Below the pieces are notes generated by a model. The model was not told the DNA's origin. It was given only the letters and a program-made list of their open reading frames with translations, and ran no database searches. Made by a program: the position numbers and the translations under genes. 64,000 nucleotides of DNA. Origin: Reticulascus tulasneorum. Taxonomy: Eukaryota > Ascomycota > Sordariomycetes > Glomerellales > Reticulascaceae. How positions within the stretch are numbered: the first letter of the stretch is position 1; the number at the start of each line of letters is the position of its first letter. Location: contig LSAX01000011.1 of assembly GCA_001557505.1 (NCBI GenBank), positions 1,612,001 to 1,676,000 of the forward strand, given 5' to 3'. Positions 21,017 to 33,272 of this stretch are shown here, one piece after another.

Positions 21017-22042
21017 ATGGCATCACGAGCATCCCACAACTCCTCCTCCACCCCGGCCTCCTCCATCCCCCAGACCCTCTGGAAGCAGGAAATCCCGCTG
21101 CACATCACCCACCCCTCCTACCCAAACAACCCTTTCGTCGCCGCCCTCCCGCGCTTCAGCTACCTGGCCCTCCTGCTGCCCCGCCTGTCCGCCTACTTCC
21201 GCACCCCCGTGTCCAGCTTCCACCACGAGGATGTCTTGCTGCGCAATCTCGCCGTCGGCTTGCTGGTCGATCTGTACCAGCCGACCTTCCCATGGCGGCT
21301 GACCGTGGGGGACGGCATCAGCTGGGATATTGCCGACACCTTCTTGAACTGCGTGAAAGAGGTATGTCGTTTCACGCCCCACCCATCCCGTCATCCCGCA
21401 TGCTCTCTCTACCTGTCCATCTCCACTGCTATGATATCGGAAATTGCAGGAGCAATAGTACGAGGAAGAGGAAGAGAAGGATGGGGCAGAGGATGGGAGG
21501 AATCGGACGTCTGAGTGTTTCGCAATGCTAACGCCATCCGCCAGGCCGATTTCATCCGCTATGGGACCGCAAAGCGCATCATGTCCCTCTCCAAGGAAGA
21601 CACTTCCGCTCTCTGGAACTCGGTCCAGGACAACGACTACGCCGCCTTCAACAAGATCAACACCCACCTCCTCAACGCGCCCACAGCCCTCCGCAACATC
21701 CCTATACGCATCTACGTCCCATCCTCACCGCCGCCCGGCTCCTCCACACCCTCGTCACCAAACCCCAGTTCGTCACCGAGGACGAACCCGCCAGATGCGG
21801 CAGGATCCTTCAGAGTCGTCCAATCCCTCGTGGCACCCCAGACCCCCAACCGTCAAGCCCAGCTCCTAGGCCCGGCCCTTCGCTCCCTGCTGCCCACGTT
21901 GTTCCCTAGCAGTCGTGACCCCGTGCTCGCGAATGTGCTGCTGCATGGTGTCCCCGTGCCGTTTGGAGCCCCGGTAGAGGAGTTGATGCGTGAGGCGGCG
22001 TATCCGGATGGGTGGCTTTGCTTGATTGTTGTTCTACTTTAG
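21017..22042 (+). CDS. ATG5: Autophagy protein Atg5
   Basis: Two exons, 21017-21361 and 21545-22042, give 280 aa. The 183-nt intron (21362-21544) has donor GTATGT, branch ATGCTAAC and acceptor CCAG, and joins FLNCVKE to ADFIRYGTAK. Landmarks are diagnostic of fungal Atg5: IPQTLWKQEIPLHITHPS, PRFSYLALLLPRLSAYF, LLVDLYQPTFPWRLTV, the helical segment around RIMSLSKEDTSALWNSVQD, FRVVQSLV, and the terminus MREAAYPDGWLCLIVVLL. Lys125 in GTAKRIM is the likely acceptor for Atg12. The Atg12-Atg5 conjugate with Atg16 acts as the E3-like factor that lipidates Atg8 on the forming autophagosome. A Pro/Ser-rich low-complexity insert (about residues 178-205, SPPPGSS...NPSSS) is a fungal lineage feature. ATG2 lies about 30 kb away in the same window. 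Confidence 0.97.
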
Positions 22043-23625
22043 GTAAATGATGACTGATTCACCTTCCGTTTTGCCATTTGGGAGTTACGGGGGCAGGGTG
22101 ACAGCGCAGGACCGTGGCGATCGCTTGTTTAGTTTAGCACAGGGGGTCATCTTGATACGGAGCCGAGGGTCATGTCATAGTCACGAGTACGGATTCAAAG
22201 GGCCCCAAGCATGTATGTACGAATCTTCATTCTCAAATACAGGCAGCCTGAGCTGCTCTCATCCACCTATATCTCTCCCCTTTCTTCTGGTGGTGTCTTC
22301 CGTGTCCGTCGATACTGGTATAGAAGTGTCCCCCAGTCTTGCGCAACGAACGTGTATCCCGATTCCGCGAAGAATCTCTTTCATCTCTTTTTCATTCCTC
22401 CGTTCCTTGTATTATCTCTTTCAACGTCCTCCCGACCCACCCCCCTCCCCCCTTCAACCAAAACACACCAATGCTATAGGTGTTAAGACAAGAAAGCCGA
22501 CCCGTAAGCAGGACACGATCCGCCGTACCTGTCGTGGGGGTGCTGTGGATGATAATAATAAAACCGGCGGTAAGCAAAAACAACTGTCGGCACATAAAAA
22601 TAAAAATCGCAGTCCCAGTGGTATCTCCTCCGCTTCCCTCCGTAAAGGATAAGAGTGATGTGTTCCATCTTAAGCTTCAACACACGCGTGCATGATACCT
22701 GAACCAGCCAGCCAATCCGTCCCCGCCGTCAGAAATAGAGAGACCGCCTCCCTTTGCTCCTGTATGCAATTGAAAAAAGGAGATGGAGAAACAAGGGGGA
22801 AATAGTACCGAACATGGGTTGGTATGGTAGTAAACGGGGGTTTTACAGGAATAGAAAAAAACGAGGTCCGACATAGTATGAAAATGGGCGTGAACCCGAC
22901 GCGATGAATAGTCTTTCTATGCTGAAGCGTCCCTTTTCCACCTCTCCATTCTGCATTCACCCATGCTTCATCTGGAGGTCGTGGAATGGGTCGTCTAGTA
23001 ACGACTTGCGAGCCTCCCACCACAACTCCCACCAGTGCAATGCTGCCCACTTCCCCTTTCCGCAAAACAATGTGTAGGCGGAAATGCTATGCCGAGAGAT
23101 CGAATCACCACTGTGGTATATCCAACATCTGGTTCATGTCGGGCCAAAATTAATGGCAGGATGACTCGAGTATGATTTGCTGTTATTGTGATCCAATGCT
23201 GGTCCTCTTATCAAGGATGCTTGGTACTTGAGAAACAAAAAAAGTGTAAGGTAGTGTATACCCTTGAACGCCAATGGGGAATGTGTATCGCAACCAAACA
23301 AAAATAACAAATACACGCCGCTAGGGATGGTGCTGGGCCCGGTATATGTATATATAACACAAGAGTATATATGAAAAAGATCTGAAGAGAGTCCACAGGG
23401 TGATGCCCCATCAAGCGCACTCGCCCTCTTTAAAATTTCGAAGTCCTCAGTCAAGTGGCGCCTGGAAGAGTCCTCGAAACTTTGGCACCCCGTTCGAAAC
23501 AGACGGCCTAGGTGACTCGTCTCCATCAATCGTAATCGTTCTCCACATTGTGAGCCCACGCAAGGAACCACACCCGATCATGGATGCGTCTCATGTCGTC
23601 ATGTCGTCCCACTCCTCAGCTTAAG
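22043..23625. other. Convergent intergenic, 1.6 kb
   Basis: Lies between the stops of ATG5 (+) and the Zn2Cys6 factor (-), so it holds two 3' untranslated regions and terminators. AT-rich runs occur near 22540-22610 and 23336-23372. No gene seen. Confidence 0.55.
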
Positions 23626-24713
23626 TCACATGTGCATGGGCGGAGGTGGCGCATGCAGCGTCTCGCCATGAGGGTATGGCATACCGGGATGGATAGGTTG
23701 CGCACCCGAATGTGGCTGCCCAACAAGGCTCGCCGCGCTCGAGAAACTGGTGTTTTGCCTCGAAAAGAGATCCCGCTCAAGATGCTCGAGAATACGCATG
23801 TCGCTTGCCAGCGCGCTGGAAGGTTGCGCCGTCTTGTGGAAGAAATTGATGGTCCTCTGGAACAGATATCGAACAGTCGACTCCTTCGTGTGCTGACAGA
23901 GTAGTGGATCATTCAGTGCGGCGGTAAGAACCAGAAGGTTGCCCCATTGCCTAGGAACCGGTTAGTAAACGCTAAGGGAGGGCGCCAATTTCGCCGCCAG
24001 AGGGATCACCTATGGAGGGGATACTTACGCATGTGCCGTGCCGAACACATTGGTGATGATAACCCGCCTATCGTCCACCCCATGGAAAGCCTTTGTACTT
24101 TCTTCGAGAGCTCGGATGCCCTTTTTGGCAAACTCAATGACATCGGGGTCAATATCGTTGTAATTCTTGGTTTCGGCAGGAATATATGGTGCATCAACAT
24201 CCGTTCGGAACTCTCTGAATTCGCCTGATTCCTCCTTTGGGATTAGTGCCATTTCGGCTGGCGAGTTATTCTTCAACTTCTGCGAGAACTCCAAGATCAT
24301 CTTGATGAACGGGCGATAAGTAATAACCTGAGCACCCCAGTATTTGGCTCGCAACCGTGCCGCAAGGATCTCTTCCGCTGGTGGGTCATCCTCGCTGAAC
24401 TTCAACGTTTCCCCCACCCACACCATGTTATTGACCTGAGCCTCGACATCTCGGACGCTGTTGATGGCGCCTTGATTGGCACCTGTAATAGCGCCATCTT
24501 GTTTTTGCGGCTTCTTCGGATCATAGAACATCGAGTGTATGATGTTGAGATGCTTTCTCAAGTACAGCTGCGCCGCATAAGAATCGACTACTATCCTGTC
24601 GAAACCTTCGTTTTCCATAAAGTTTAGGGTTGGCCATGGCATGAGGTGCTCGAGTGCTAACAATCCGGACTGCGGGAGGTTAAGTTCGGCGACAATGTCG
24701 CTAGTGGATGTCA

Positions 24714-24744
<31 letters not shown>

Positions 24745-27372
24745 ACATTCTACGATCCAAACGGGATAGCCTACCTTTCAAGTTGCAAACACGTCCAATA
24801 CGCGAGTATGGTTTGGTTTTCTCGTCTCTTCGACGGTGTCTGGTTGTTCTGGGAGAGCTTTTGAAAATGATCGAGATCCCTGAGAGCGTCAGTAAGAGAG
24901 GCAGGGCACATGTTTTATAGCATGTTACTTACCGACGCATGATGATTTGCAGAGCTCTGCAAGCGTTTGCAATATACCCGTAGCTTTCCATGACTCTACC
25001 CAGCTGCCCGTGATACAATCCTGCAAAGATGCTCGTGTGCACATGTCTCAAACTGAAACCAGCGACCTGGTTACCGATAATGTCCGTGGCATAGGCGAAG
25101 TATTCCAGGCCCGGAATCACGTCGTAATTTCGCCTCATCGACTGCCCCGACTTTGAACCGGCACCCCCCTGAACCGAGTGACGCCTACTCATTGGCAAGG
25201 AGCTACTCTGCTCCTTGGGCGACGGGAGCCCCGAAGAGTGTGAATGCGAAGGATACGATGTAGGGTAGGATGGAGGAGAAGTCTGACTCGGGGAACTCGG
25301 GTGGCCGTTTCTCGTCGATGGAGAATGATATGTCGGCGGGTCGTTATCCCGAGGAATCTCCGGAAGCTTCTCGCGGTGAAGACATATCTTGCCCAAGGCG
25401 AGAATCACGAGCACTAGAGCGTTTTCGATCGTTCGCCAAGGCTTTCCTGGTTTCTGCGGCATGGGAGCGGCGGCTGGCTCCGGGATGTCTGGTGCTACTG
25501 GTGAGCGTTTCCTCTTTCCGGTGACGTCGGGCGAGGAGTGGGGTTGCGTAGGCGAGACGAATTTCGCGACGGCCGGAACACTGGGGTTAGCTGCCTTCAC
25601 GGCTTTCCTCTCAGAGTATGCCAGATTATCCAGGAATCTTCGAACCAGAATGTTCAGATCCTTCGGCATCAAGATCGGATGCATGTTAAGTATGTTTTGT
25701 TCGAAACTCTTCACGTATTGCCGAACCTTCGCCTCACTGAAGTCGGGATGCCCATCTGGTGTGAGCGTCGAACTCTTGTATTCCATGTGGCTTGGCGGAC
25801 TTAAGCCGCCAAGCTGGCCCCAGGCTTCCTGCGGTGTTGGCGAAGACCCGACGTCCGACCAAGTATCCTCTCCCGTATCGATGGTGCCGTAGTCCACCGC
25901 CGCAGTCTCCCGATCGATCGAGCGGTCGCGCCCTTCACCTCGACCAAAGACGCGAAGTAGTCCGCGGGCCTGTTCCTGCTCGAGAGGAAACTCTTCCACG
26001 TACTTGATGCCCTCCTGCACCAATAGTTGCGCGGTTTTTTGCTGTATGGATGGCCATGTCAATAACAGGCCGGCCGAAGTGGTGTGGTTCACTGGTATTG
26101 ATGGTTCTCCTGGAAGGACTGGAGGTCCTGGGGGTCCTCGCTCCTCATTCTCCTCATCGTCAACCATCATTTGAGTCGGCAGGTGAGTTTCTCCAACACC
26201 CAGCGCCTCCTCGTGTAAATGATCGTGCATATGCTCCTGTGGGGTTTCCTGCGCGAGGCTAGGCGAATCGTATCCTTCTTCCTCCAGCGGTAAAATTGCT
26301 GCTGCCGGTTCTGAGTGCCGTTCCATATCACGATCAAGCTCTAGCTTGATCCCTGGCTGGATTCGATGTAGAGCAGTTTCCATCGTCATAATCCTTCGGT
26401 CATGGGCAACAAAGCGGCCGGAGAACTCAGCGAGCAGCTTCTTGATGTCATGGATTCCATCCAGGATGTCTGATTGGGTCTTATCGGTCCTGCGCGCACC
26501 AGTCAATATCAGAGGCCGACCAGAGAGGCGAAGACCACTCACGCCTTCGGAACCGTCTCGCGATACTTGCATTCCACCCCCTTATCCCTACAGCCCTTAC
26601 AAGGCTTCGCCTCGTCACATTTTGCCTTCAGCTGGCGGCAGCTATCACATGCCTAGGATTGATGTTAGCTTCCAGAACTGTTCTACGCTCAATCGAGTGG
26701 GCAATCACGAACCTGGGATGCCCGCGACGGTTTCCGCTTCGACGGCGCAGTGGTGTACGGGATATTGCCGAAATCAGGGCCAGGAGGTTGGGAATATGAC
26801 GGGTGTTCGTAGGTCTGCGGATGGGATAGAGGCTGAGGTGTAGGGAACCCGGGATGCCTGTAAGGCCCAGGCGTGGGAGGCACCGACGGTCCGTTGTCGT
26901 AGCTCATCTGTCGCCGTGGGTCTTCGGGATAGGACTGTTGAGGAGGCGGGGGAGGAGGTGGTGGTGGTGGTGCAGAATGAGGCGGTCCTATGCCGTCTGG
27001 CGGGCCACCATTCGAATGCGGCCGTCGATGCTGAGAAACTGGATCTTCGGGCAGCTCTCGTTTTATGACTGTGTCTCTGGGAGGGTAGTGGTTGTAGTGG
27101 TGGTGCGCAGGAGATGGCGGAGGTCGGTACTGATCCTGCATCGGAGTGTATGGCTCTTGGTCATGATGTCGGCGGTCATCCGGGTGATGCTGCGCTGGGT
27201 GAGGATGAGGAGGTAAGGGCTCCGAAGTGCGAGGAGGGTACGACGAGTGTTGATATGGGCCAGACGCGGGATGGTGAGCTGCGTGTGGTGTGACAGGTGG
27301 GAGTGTTGGGCCGCCTGACCAAGAGTTGGTCGAGAGTCGGGGACGCTTACTGTCTGGCTGCCCCGGGTCCAT
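23626..27372 (-). CDS. Zn2Cys6 transcription factor with fungal-specific TF domain
   Basis: Six exons: 27372-26713, 26652-26543, 26489-24933, 24879-24775, 24700-24029 and 23950-23626, giving 1142 aa. All introns are GT-AG (53-78 nt). Residues 1-220 are Pro/His/Gln-rich with a ten-proline run. Exon 2 encodes the DNA-binding cluster: Cys 222, 225, 232, 238, 241 and 248 (CX2CX6CX5CX2CX6C). A dimerisation-type helix follows (TQSDILDGIHDIKKLLAEF, about 260-300). After an acidic, disordered region comes the middle homology region: FEQNILNMHPILMP, then YFAYATDIIGNQVAGFSLRH, GLYHGQLGRVMESYGYIANA and a WTCLQLESDIVAELNLP segment. The C-terminus is His/Pro-rich (ETLHAPPPPMHM). It should bind DNA as a nuclear regulator. 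I do not recognise a named orthologue. Upstream there is no gene for 14.4 kb. Confidence 0.9.
24716..24744. repeat. (AC)n microsatellite inside an intron
   Basis: A 29-bp AC/GT run lies within the 74-nt fourth intron (24701-24774) of the Zn2Cys6 gene, so over a third of the intron is dinucleotide repeat, located between donor and branch region. Confidence 0.9.
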
Positions 27373-29700
27373 GCTGGATATATAAGTACGTACATGCAAT
27401 GCTTATGAAGACAAGAGACGAAGCGAAAGGTCAAGCAAGCCTCGGCGAGGTGGCGGCCATGGAAAGCTATGGGGAACAACCAGAGATGGCCGGGGAGTGA
27501 GCCTGTCAGAAGCTGGAAGGGAAGGTCTAGGGCAGCAATTGGACCTCAGTGTTTGGACGAAAGCATGGGCCGCCGTCCTATTGGCCTATGATGACATACG
27601 GTAAGGTCGGTGTAAAATGTTGGCAAGACGGTGGGTGTTGTTTTGGGGGTGAGCGGCGGTTTGAGGGATTCCCGGCTCTCTGGTTCTTGAAACTGGCTGG
27701 GAGAAAGCCAAAGCCCAAATCCCGAACCTAGGCGCGCCAAAAAAGAGGTCCACAAAAGGATCTGCGGTTGGGCAGAAAATGGAGCCTTGTCTCTGAGCCT
27801 CCTTTTCCCCTTGATAGACTGGGGGTGGTTTTCTATAGTTCGGGTGTGTAGCGGGGAGGGAAGAACGGAAGGTGGTCGCCAGATGTCAAGATTCCGAGCG
27901 GCGGTGGGCGATGATGTCGAGGTCGACCATGGGCTTGTTGAACGAGGGCAGAAACGGGCGAAGGCGGTCTGGCTGGCAGCAGTACTAGTAGAAGTAGTTG
28001 TAGTAGTAGCTAAAAGTACTTTGACCCGAAGGACCCAGAGGCGTTTCTGCCCTGGGGTCTCAGGAAGCTAGCAGGGCCAGGGTCATGAAGTGAGAGCAGG
28101 GGTGTCGAAAAGAGAGGGGATAATTTGGGACTGGGGATCTTGGCTTGCCAGGCTAGGTACCTTGCCGGTCGTTTGGGGGGGGGACCCACGCGATGGCAGA
28201 GGGACCGAATATGATGAGCTTCTGACGGCGTGCGCGAGTGTGGGTGCGTATGCGAAGGAGTGTGCGCGCGTGTGTGCGTGGTGTTCGAGTCTAGACAGCA
28301 CCTTGCGCGTTCCTGGACAGAGATAAGAGGAGCTATGTATGCGGCAACGGCGACCAAAAAGGAGCCCGGGAGCGGTGACCAGTTTTCGACACCGCTTCTG
28401 GGCGAGCTCTACTATGTACAAGAAGGCAAGTGGCGGACCTAGAGAGGCTAGAAAGGCCCTCAGGGAGAAGCAATTGAAAACGACAGTCTGGTACAGGAGC
28501 TGTACCTTCGTCGGCAGCGCAAGGGAGCGGTCCACTTCTTTTCCCTGGCTACCTGTGTCAGCGGCACCCGAGCAGCGGTGCAACGACGATGATGGAGCCC
28601 GACCCAGACGACGGGAGGTTAGGTTTAGGTACTGTAGGTTGTGGCGAACGTTCTCGCTCGCGGCTTGAGTCGTGAGGAGAAGGGGGACGGCAGGCAGGTT
28701 GTGGCGTGTGAGGCGAGCCTCGGGTGGTTTCCTCTGGGCGAGTAAGGTTTCGCTACTGCTACGGGGCTTTCTTCGAAGAGGGATTGGCCCAGTGCAAAAA
28801 TATGGGGCTCGTGATTACGGAGAAAACGCTGAAATGGTAAATTGTCTCTCTGCAGATGGTGTGTTTTGGGGAGGGGAGCTGGACGAATGTACGTATTTTG
28901 TTTCCGCAGATTGATGAGGAGCGGAGCAAGTGGATGTGGGCGGAGGAAAGATGAGGCAAGACACCAACGACTCGTGCGCAGAGTCTCCACAAGCCAGAGA
29001 GAGAGAGAAAGTGAGAAGAGGAGAGAGCCCGTGCTCCAACGTAGGTACCAAATAGAATGAAGGTATGCGCGTATGACCAGATGTACATATGTACACTACC
29101 TTAGCTAGCAACTAGAGGGACGCACGACGACTGCAGGCAGGGACGAAGAAGTGCCATCCATGGGAGTTGCAGGTGGGTGAGAAAGTAGCTTTGCCGACCC
29201 CGTAAACGGGTACCTGGGATGTACTGGTAGGGTGGGAATACATACATGCAGCAAGTCAATGCTTCACGAATATTCGGAACTGGGGACCCCTAGTTGATTG
29301 ATTAATGGGTGAGGACGGTGACAGGTTGCTTGCTTGCTTGCTTCCCATGAGAGGCTCATAGTAGGCCTAGGCTGGGGTATGAGAGGGGATGACATGTCCC
29401 GTCCGCTGGCCCTTGGAAGAGGAAAAAGCAATAAGAAGCATTGGAGGAGGTGGAGGTGGACGGCGAGGAAGAGGGGAGAGAGGGGGAAGAGGAGGAGGAG
29501 GAGGAGGGGGGGCGTGGCGGAAGAGAGACACACACACGCACAGGCAGGCAGACAGAGAGGGAGGAAAAGGGAGGAGTGAGAGGGTGGAGGGGAGCTGCCG
29601 CGATGGCTGTGAGGGGCAGGCAAATGGCCAGAGAAGAAAAAACGGCCGCGGGCTACATACTGCCCCCCCCCAAGCCCGGGTCAGGGTTCTGGCCTCATAC
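27373..29700. promoter_or_regulatory. Proximal upstream region of the Zn2Cys6 gene
   Basis: 2.3 kb immediately upstream of the factor's ATG (27372, minus strand). It contains several purine-rich (+ strand) tracts (28990-29030, 29415-29595), meaning pyrimidine-rich on the gene strand as usual near fungal transcription starts. It also has an alternating GTGTGCG-rich segment (28215-28285) and a tetranucleotide TTGC run (29327-29342). Many short open frames here reflect low complexity, not genes. Together this suggests a long 5' untranslated leader or a broad promoter; the start site cannot be placed. Confidence 0.45.
29415..29595 (+). repeat. Polypurine (G/A) tract
   Basis: Almost uninterrupted G and A for most of 180 bp, with GGA and GAG triplets and a short CA run at 29528-29537. 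The mirror-like purine/pyrimidine composition could form triplex DNA, or simply be a CT-rich promoter element of the minus-strand gene. Confidence 0.7.
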
Positions 29701-31032
29701 TACAGATGTACAGATTAGATTTACATACATACTGTACATACATACTCGAACCCACACACAACGACGAACGGGCCCCCCGGCAGGCCACACCACGCTCTGA
29801 GGTCGGTGGATTGCGGGCCACGCAACAAGAAAGGACCAAGAAGAAGCCGGAGAGTCTGACAGCTTGCATTTCAACCCAGCTCTTTGGAGCTGTCCTGTTC
29901 GGGAGTCACAGCTATAATGGCGGGAACTTGCTGAACAACTAGTACTTTTGAGCGGTTGCTCCTATATGCAATTTGGGCTCCATGCCTGCCTGCCGGCCAA
30001 CCCCCCAGGTAGACAGTACATGCAATAGTCATCCAACTAAGCCGTCTGTTGGCCTGGGACTCGGCAGGATCAGATGTACGGGGTACTCGATGAATCCTGG
30101 TATTAATCGCCATGCCGGGTCACAGCTCTCGGTCAACAAAACTATTATGCCTGTCATATATAACCAGTGGCAAACAGTGTGGCCATGCCGCGCTCAGGTG
30201 GGTTGCTTAACGCAGACCCGACCCAGACTGTGGCATTATCAGGGAGCCATTTAGCTGGAGACGAGTGTTTCTTGCGAAGGGACCAACTGCATCTGCTGAC
30301 GAGCCAGTTTTTGTTTAATAACATTAGGAACGGCCAGGAAAAAGCTTGTTGGAGATGGAGGACCCAACGGGCGGTCCCAAATAATCCGAGACTAAGGTAC
30401 TATACTTCCTCAGTGTTTATGACGATTGCTGGATTCGGCAACCTCCAGAGCTCTGGTGGGTACCTGTCGGATGCCGGCTTGGGCGTATTTGCGCGGTGCG
30501 CCAGTCGGCTTATGAAAGTACCCTCCAAGCCTCGAGAGCTGATTCGGGGAAAAGAAGGTTTCACTGTGTGGGCAGCCTGCAGCCCGGGCAAACTGGGACC
30601 GCATATTCATATTCGAAGAAGCGTGCCAACCGCGGTCGACCCAACCTGTGCACCCAAAACGGGGTCCAGGAAACACCCCATATCGGGGGAGGGAAGCACT
30701 CTTGCTGGGGCGGATCCTCCTGTCTCTCTCCCCCTCTGTTATTGTGGTACGCAGTTGTAGCAATACCATATCAACTCGCCCATCGTCAGGTCTTGTACCG
30801 CGTCGCCCACTTTTGCTTCACCGGCGCGGCCAGGACGTCTTTTATTCCTTGTGTCAAATCACGCAATCACGTTGCAGCTGGGTTCGGACTTTCGGAGGTA
30901 ATATCTTCAAAGTGCCCTGTAACACGAGATACCGTGAAGGGAAATGTGATTGTGGCATCCAATCACTCTGAGTGCGGCTCGATGGGCTGTGGCTCGAAAT
31001 CCCTGCAGATTTGTATGTATCCTCTGCTAATA

Positions 31033-31058
31033 AGCAGGCAAGCAGGCAAGCAGGCAGG
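31033..31058 (+). repeat. GCAAGCAG/GCAGGCAA short tandem repeat
   Basis: An 8-bp motif is repeated about three times in the gene-poor region; simple repeat. Confidence 0.8.
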
Positions 31059-31849
31059 ATAGGGTTCACTCGTGTATGCTCCAGATGGGCAGTAAAAGGA
31101 CCCGAGACACAAAGAGTTCAAGCCAAGAAGGATCTGACCGTCGCCATGAGCGAAAGAACGTAGCCACCCAACCCTCCCCGCCAACCTCGAATCGGTCCCG
31201 CCTCCCCTTCGTCCGCAGCGAACGTGGCACAGGTCGCGCTTCGGTCGAATTCTCAAAACGCGCTGGCCGTCCATACTAGCCAAGTGCCATCGCCACAACC
31301 GCCAGGTACGGCATATCGTAACTCAACTGACTGCCTGAACTGCGCTCGCTTGTTTGCTCCCCGGTCATCAGGATGCTGCCTGGACGATAACAGTCCGCGA
31401 CGTATTTTGCATTATCGTTCTGCCCACCAGCGCGTGGTGGTGCGCAGAGTGACTCCCGGATTGGATGCCAGATTGGATGCCCTTTGCGGCTGCTAGTCCA
31501 CCCCCCAGTAAGCTCGACAGGTTCTGTTGCGCTTCGGTATTGAGTGGCAGCAAGGGCGACCATTCTCCAACCATGCTTGTTCCCTGACAGCTGCCAGTGG
31601 TGTCTCCGACCCCGTGAGGGGTCAAGGGCCCGTCAGATTTTAGTGTGGGGACCTCTCCATCAATGTGCGGTGGTTGAATTTCACGGTAATGATCGTCTTG
31701 GGCCAGAGAGTGGCCCGGTGGAGAAAATAGGCCAGGAAGTTGGGAGGTCTGGAGTCGAGACATGGGCTCCTCAGTGGACTCCCAAATCTCGTCCAACCCC
31801 GAGCGACCCCCGTCGTGCCCGTTAACCACATGCCCCCTGCACCTCTACA

Positions 31850-31869
31850 CCCCCCCCCCCCCCCCCCCC
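31850..31869 (+). repeat. Poly-C tract, 20 nt
   Basis: Uninterrupted C run in the gene-poor region. Confidence 0.95.
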
Positions 31870-33029
31870 ATATTTCCCGAAAGCAGGCTGGCTTGCTGTT
31901 ACTGACACCATCGTCCCAGCATGCTGAGCACTGACCTGGCGAACTGGGGATCAACAAACTGGCCTGGTAAGCGAGACATTTCAGGTACGAAGTATTATTG
32001 CTGGGCGAGCTGTTGAACGGTTGAAGGCCTTAAACTTATCAGCACCATCTCATTCGGCACAGTCGATCTTCCCAGGGCTGCCGCCTCACCTTCATAAGAC
32101 TGATATGGACGGCTCCGGACATTTGCTTCACTTGAAGATCTCGAGGCAAGATCATCCCTTTTTACATTTGTAACGAACAGGTGCGATCTTCAGCGTTGGA
32201 TGTGACTTTTCCGAGATGGCCATCCATCCGTCCGTCCGTCTATCCCCATTCATGCTCGCTCTTGAGGGGAAGGCAGCTCAAACTTCAAAACTCTCCGACC
32301 CTTGTAAAGCGTTGTTTACCAATGGTCAGATGAGCCTCACACATTACATCCCAGTTATCATCGGTTGATGCGATAGACCGGCAGCTAAACTTGTTTGCTT
32401 GCGCAAGTTTGCTGCTCCGTCGTCGACGGGATGCTGATCGTCCTGTCCCTCCCAGGCTGAGCATCTAGCTCATCAGTCACCGCTCTTTTGAAGCTGAATA
32501 TCTTTGCAAGTTGCAATCCGGAATGCCCACATGCCGCTCATAAGTGGGCCAAGATTCCTACTAGAGCCCATTGTAGTTTATCTCTTCTGCCCACATAATA
32601 TATGTACTCTGCATTAGCACCTAGTGAATCACAGAACAGCCCCCACAATCAAAGAAAACGTACGTTTTCATGCATGATAGCGGCCTTCTCCATTTAATTA
32701 CCAAGTGGACATTTAAGGAAGCTGCCGACCTGTCAGAACCAACTGCCGCCATGGCAGGTTTCCTTTTCATCCTGTCCCTGTCATCATGACTACCGGCTAG
32801 CAGTCATGTTAGTAGTAGGGAGGAATCGAGCCAATTGCCTCGCCCCACTCGTACCGTCAACTCATTCTGTTCGGTAGTGCTCAACTAGCTCTTGGGGACT
32901 GGTAAGGGCGCGGAGGCACAGCAAAACGGCGCTCCCGTATACCTGTGAGCCTCCTCCGAGGTTTCGGGTTTCCTTGCTCGAGATGCTCTTCCCAAATCCC
33001 CGGTTAGACGGCTGCAATTGGCTATTGGC

Positions 33030-33272
33030 CTAGTCCTGAATCGTGGATATGTCGCAGTGGTGTGGTAAGTCAGGCAGGTCGCTTCGATGCTTCCAAGCCT
33101 CTGCGCCGTTTAACTGGTCTGTTTCATCAACGCCCTCCGAACTTTCAATGTCCGTGTCCACAATAGCTGCATGAAGACTTGCAGGACTGAAGAATACAGA
33201 CGCATGGCACTGTTTAATCCGAGCGGCAGCCACGAGGTATGGAAACCAGGGGCGAGTCGTCCATCCCCCCCA
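33030..33272 (-). pseudogene. Possible relic of a fungal transcription-factor domain
   Basis: A minus-strand frame reads TTRPWFPYLVAAARIKQCHA then SVFFSPASLHAAIVDTD, with AEAWKHRSDL a little later, before a stop at 33030. The WFP-x-L...H..x.FS.A..H pattern loosely resembles the start of the fungal-specific TF domain (DUF3468 type). A stop closes the frame upstream near 33280, no start or matching exon was found, and the frame length alone is within chance. Treat it as a weak lead. Confidence 0.15.

Noticed and set aside
21023..21667. 214-codon minus-strand frame
   Set aside because: Antisense shadow crossing both ATG5 exons and the intron.
30167..30760. 197-codon plus-strand frame in the gene desert
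   Set aside because: No recognisable domain, overlapping equally long frames in other phases, no splice partners; expected by chance over 14 kb.
31368..31829. 153-codon minus-strand frame
   Set aside because: Starts at GTG directly after an in-frame stop. Disordered-looking composition made it tempting, but it is unsupported.
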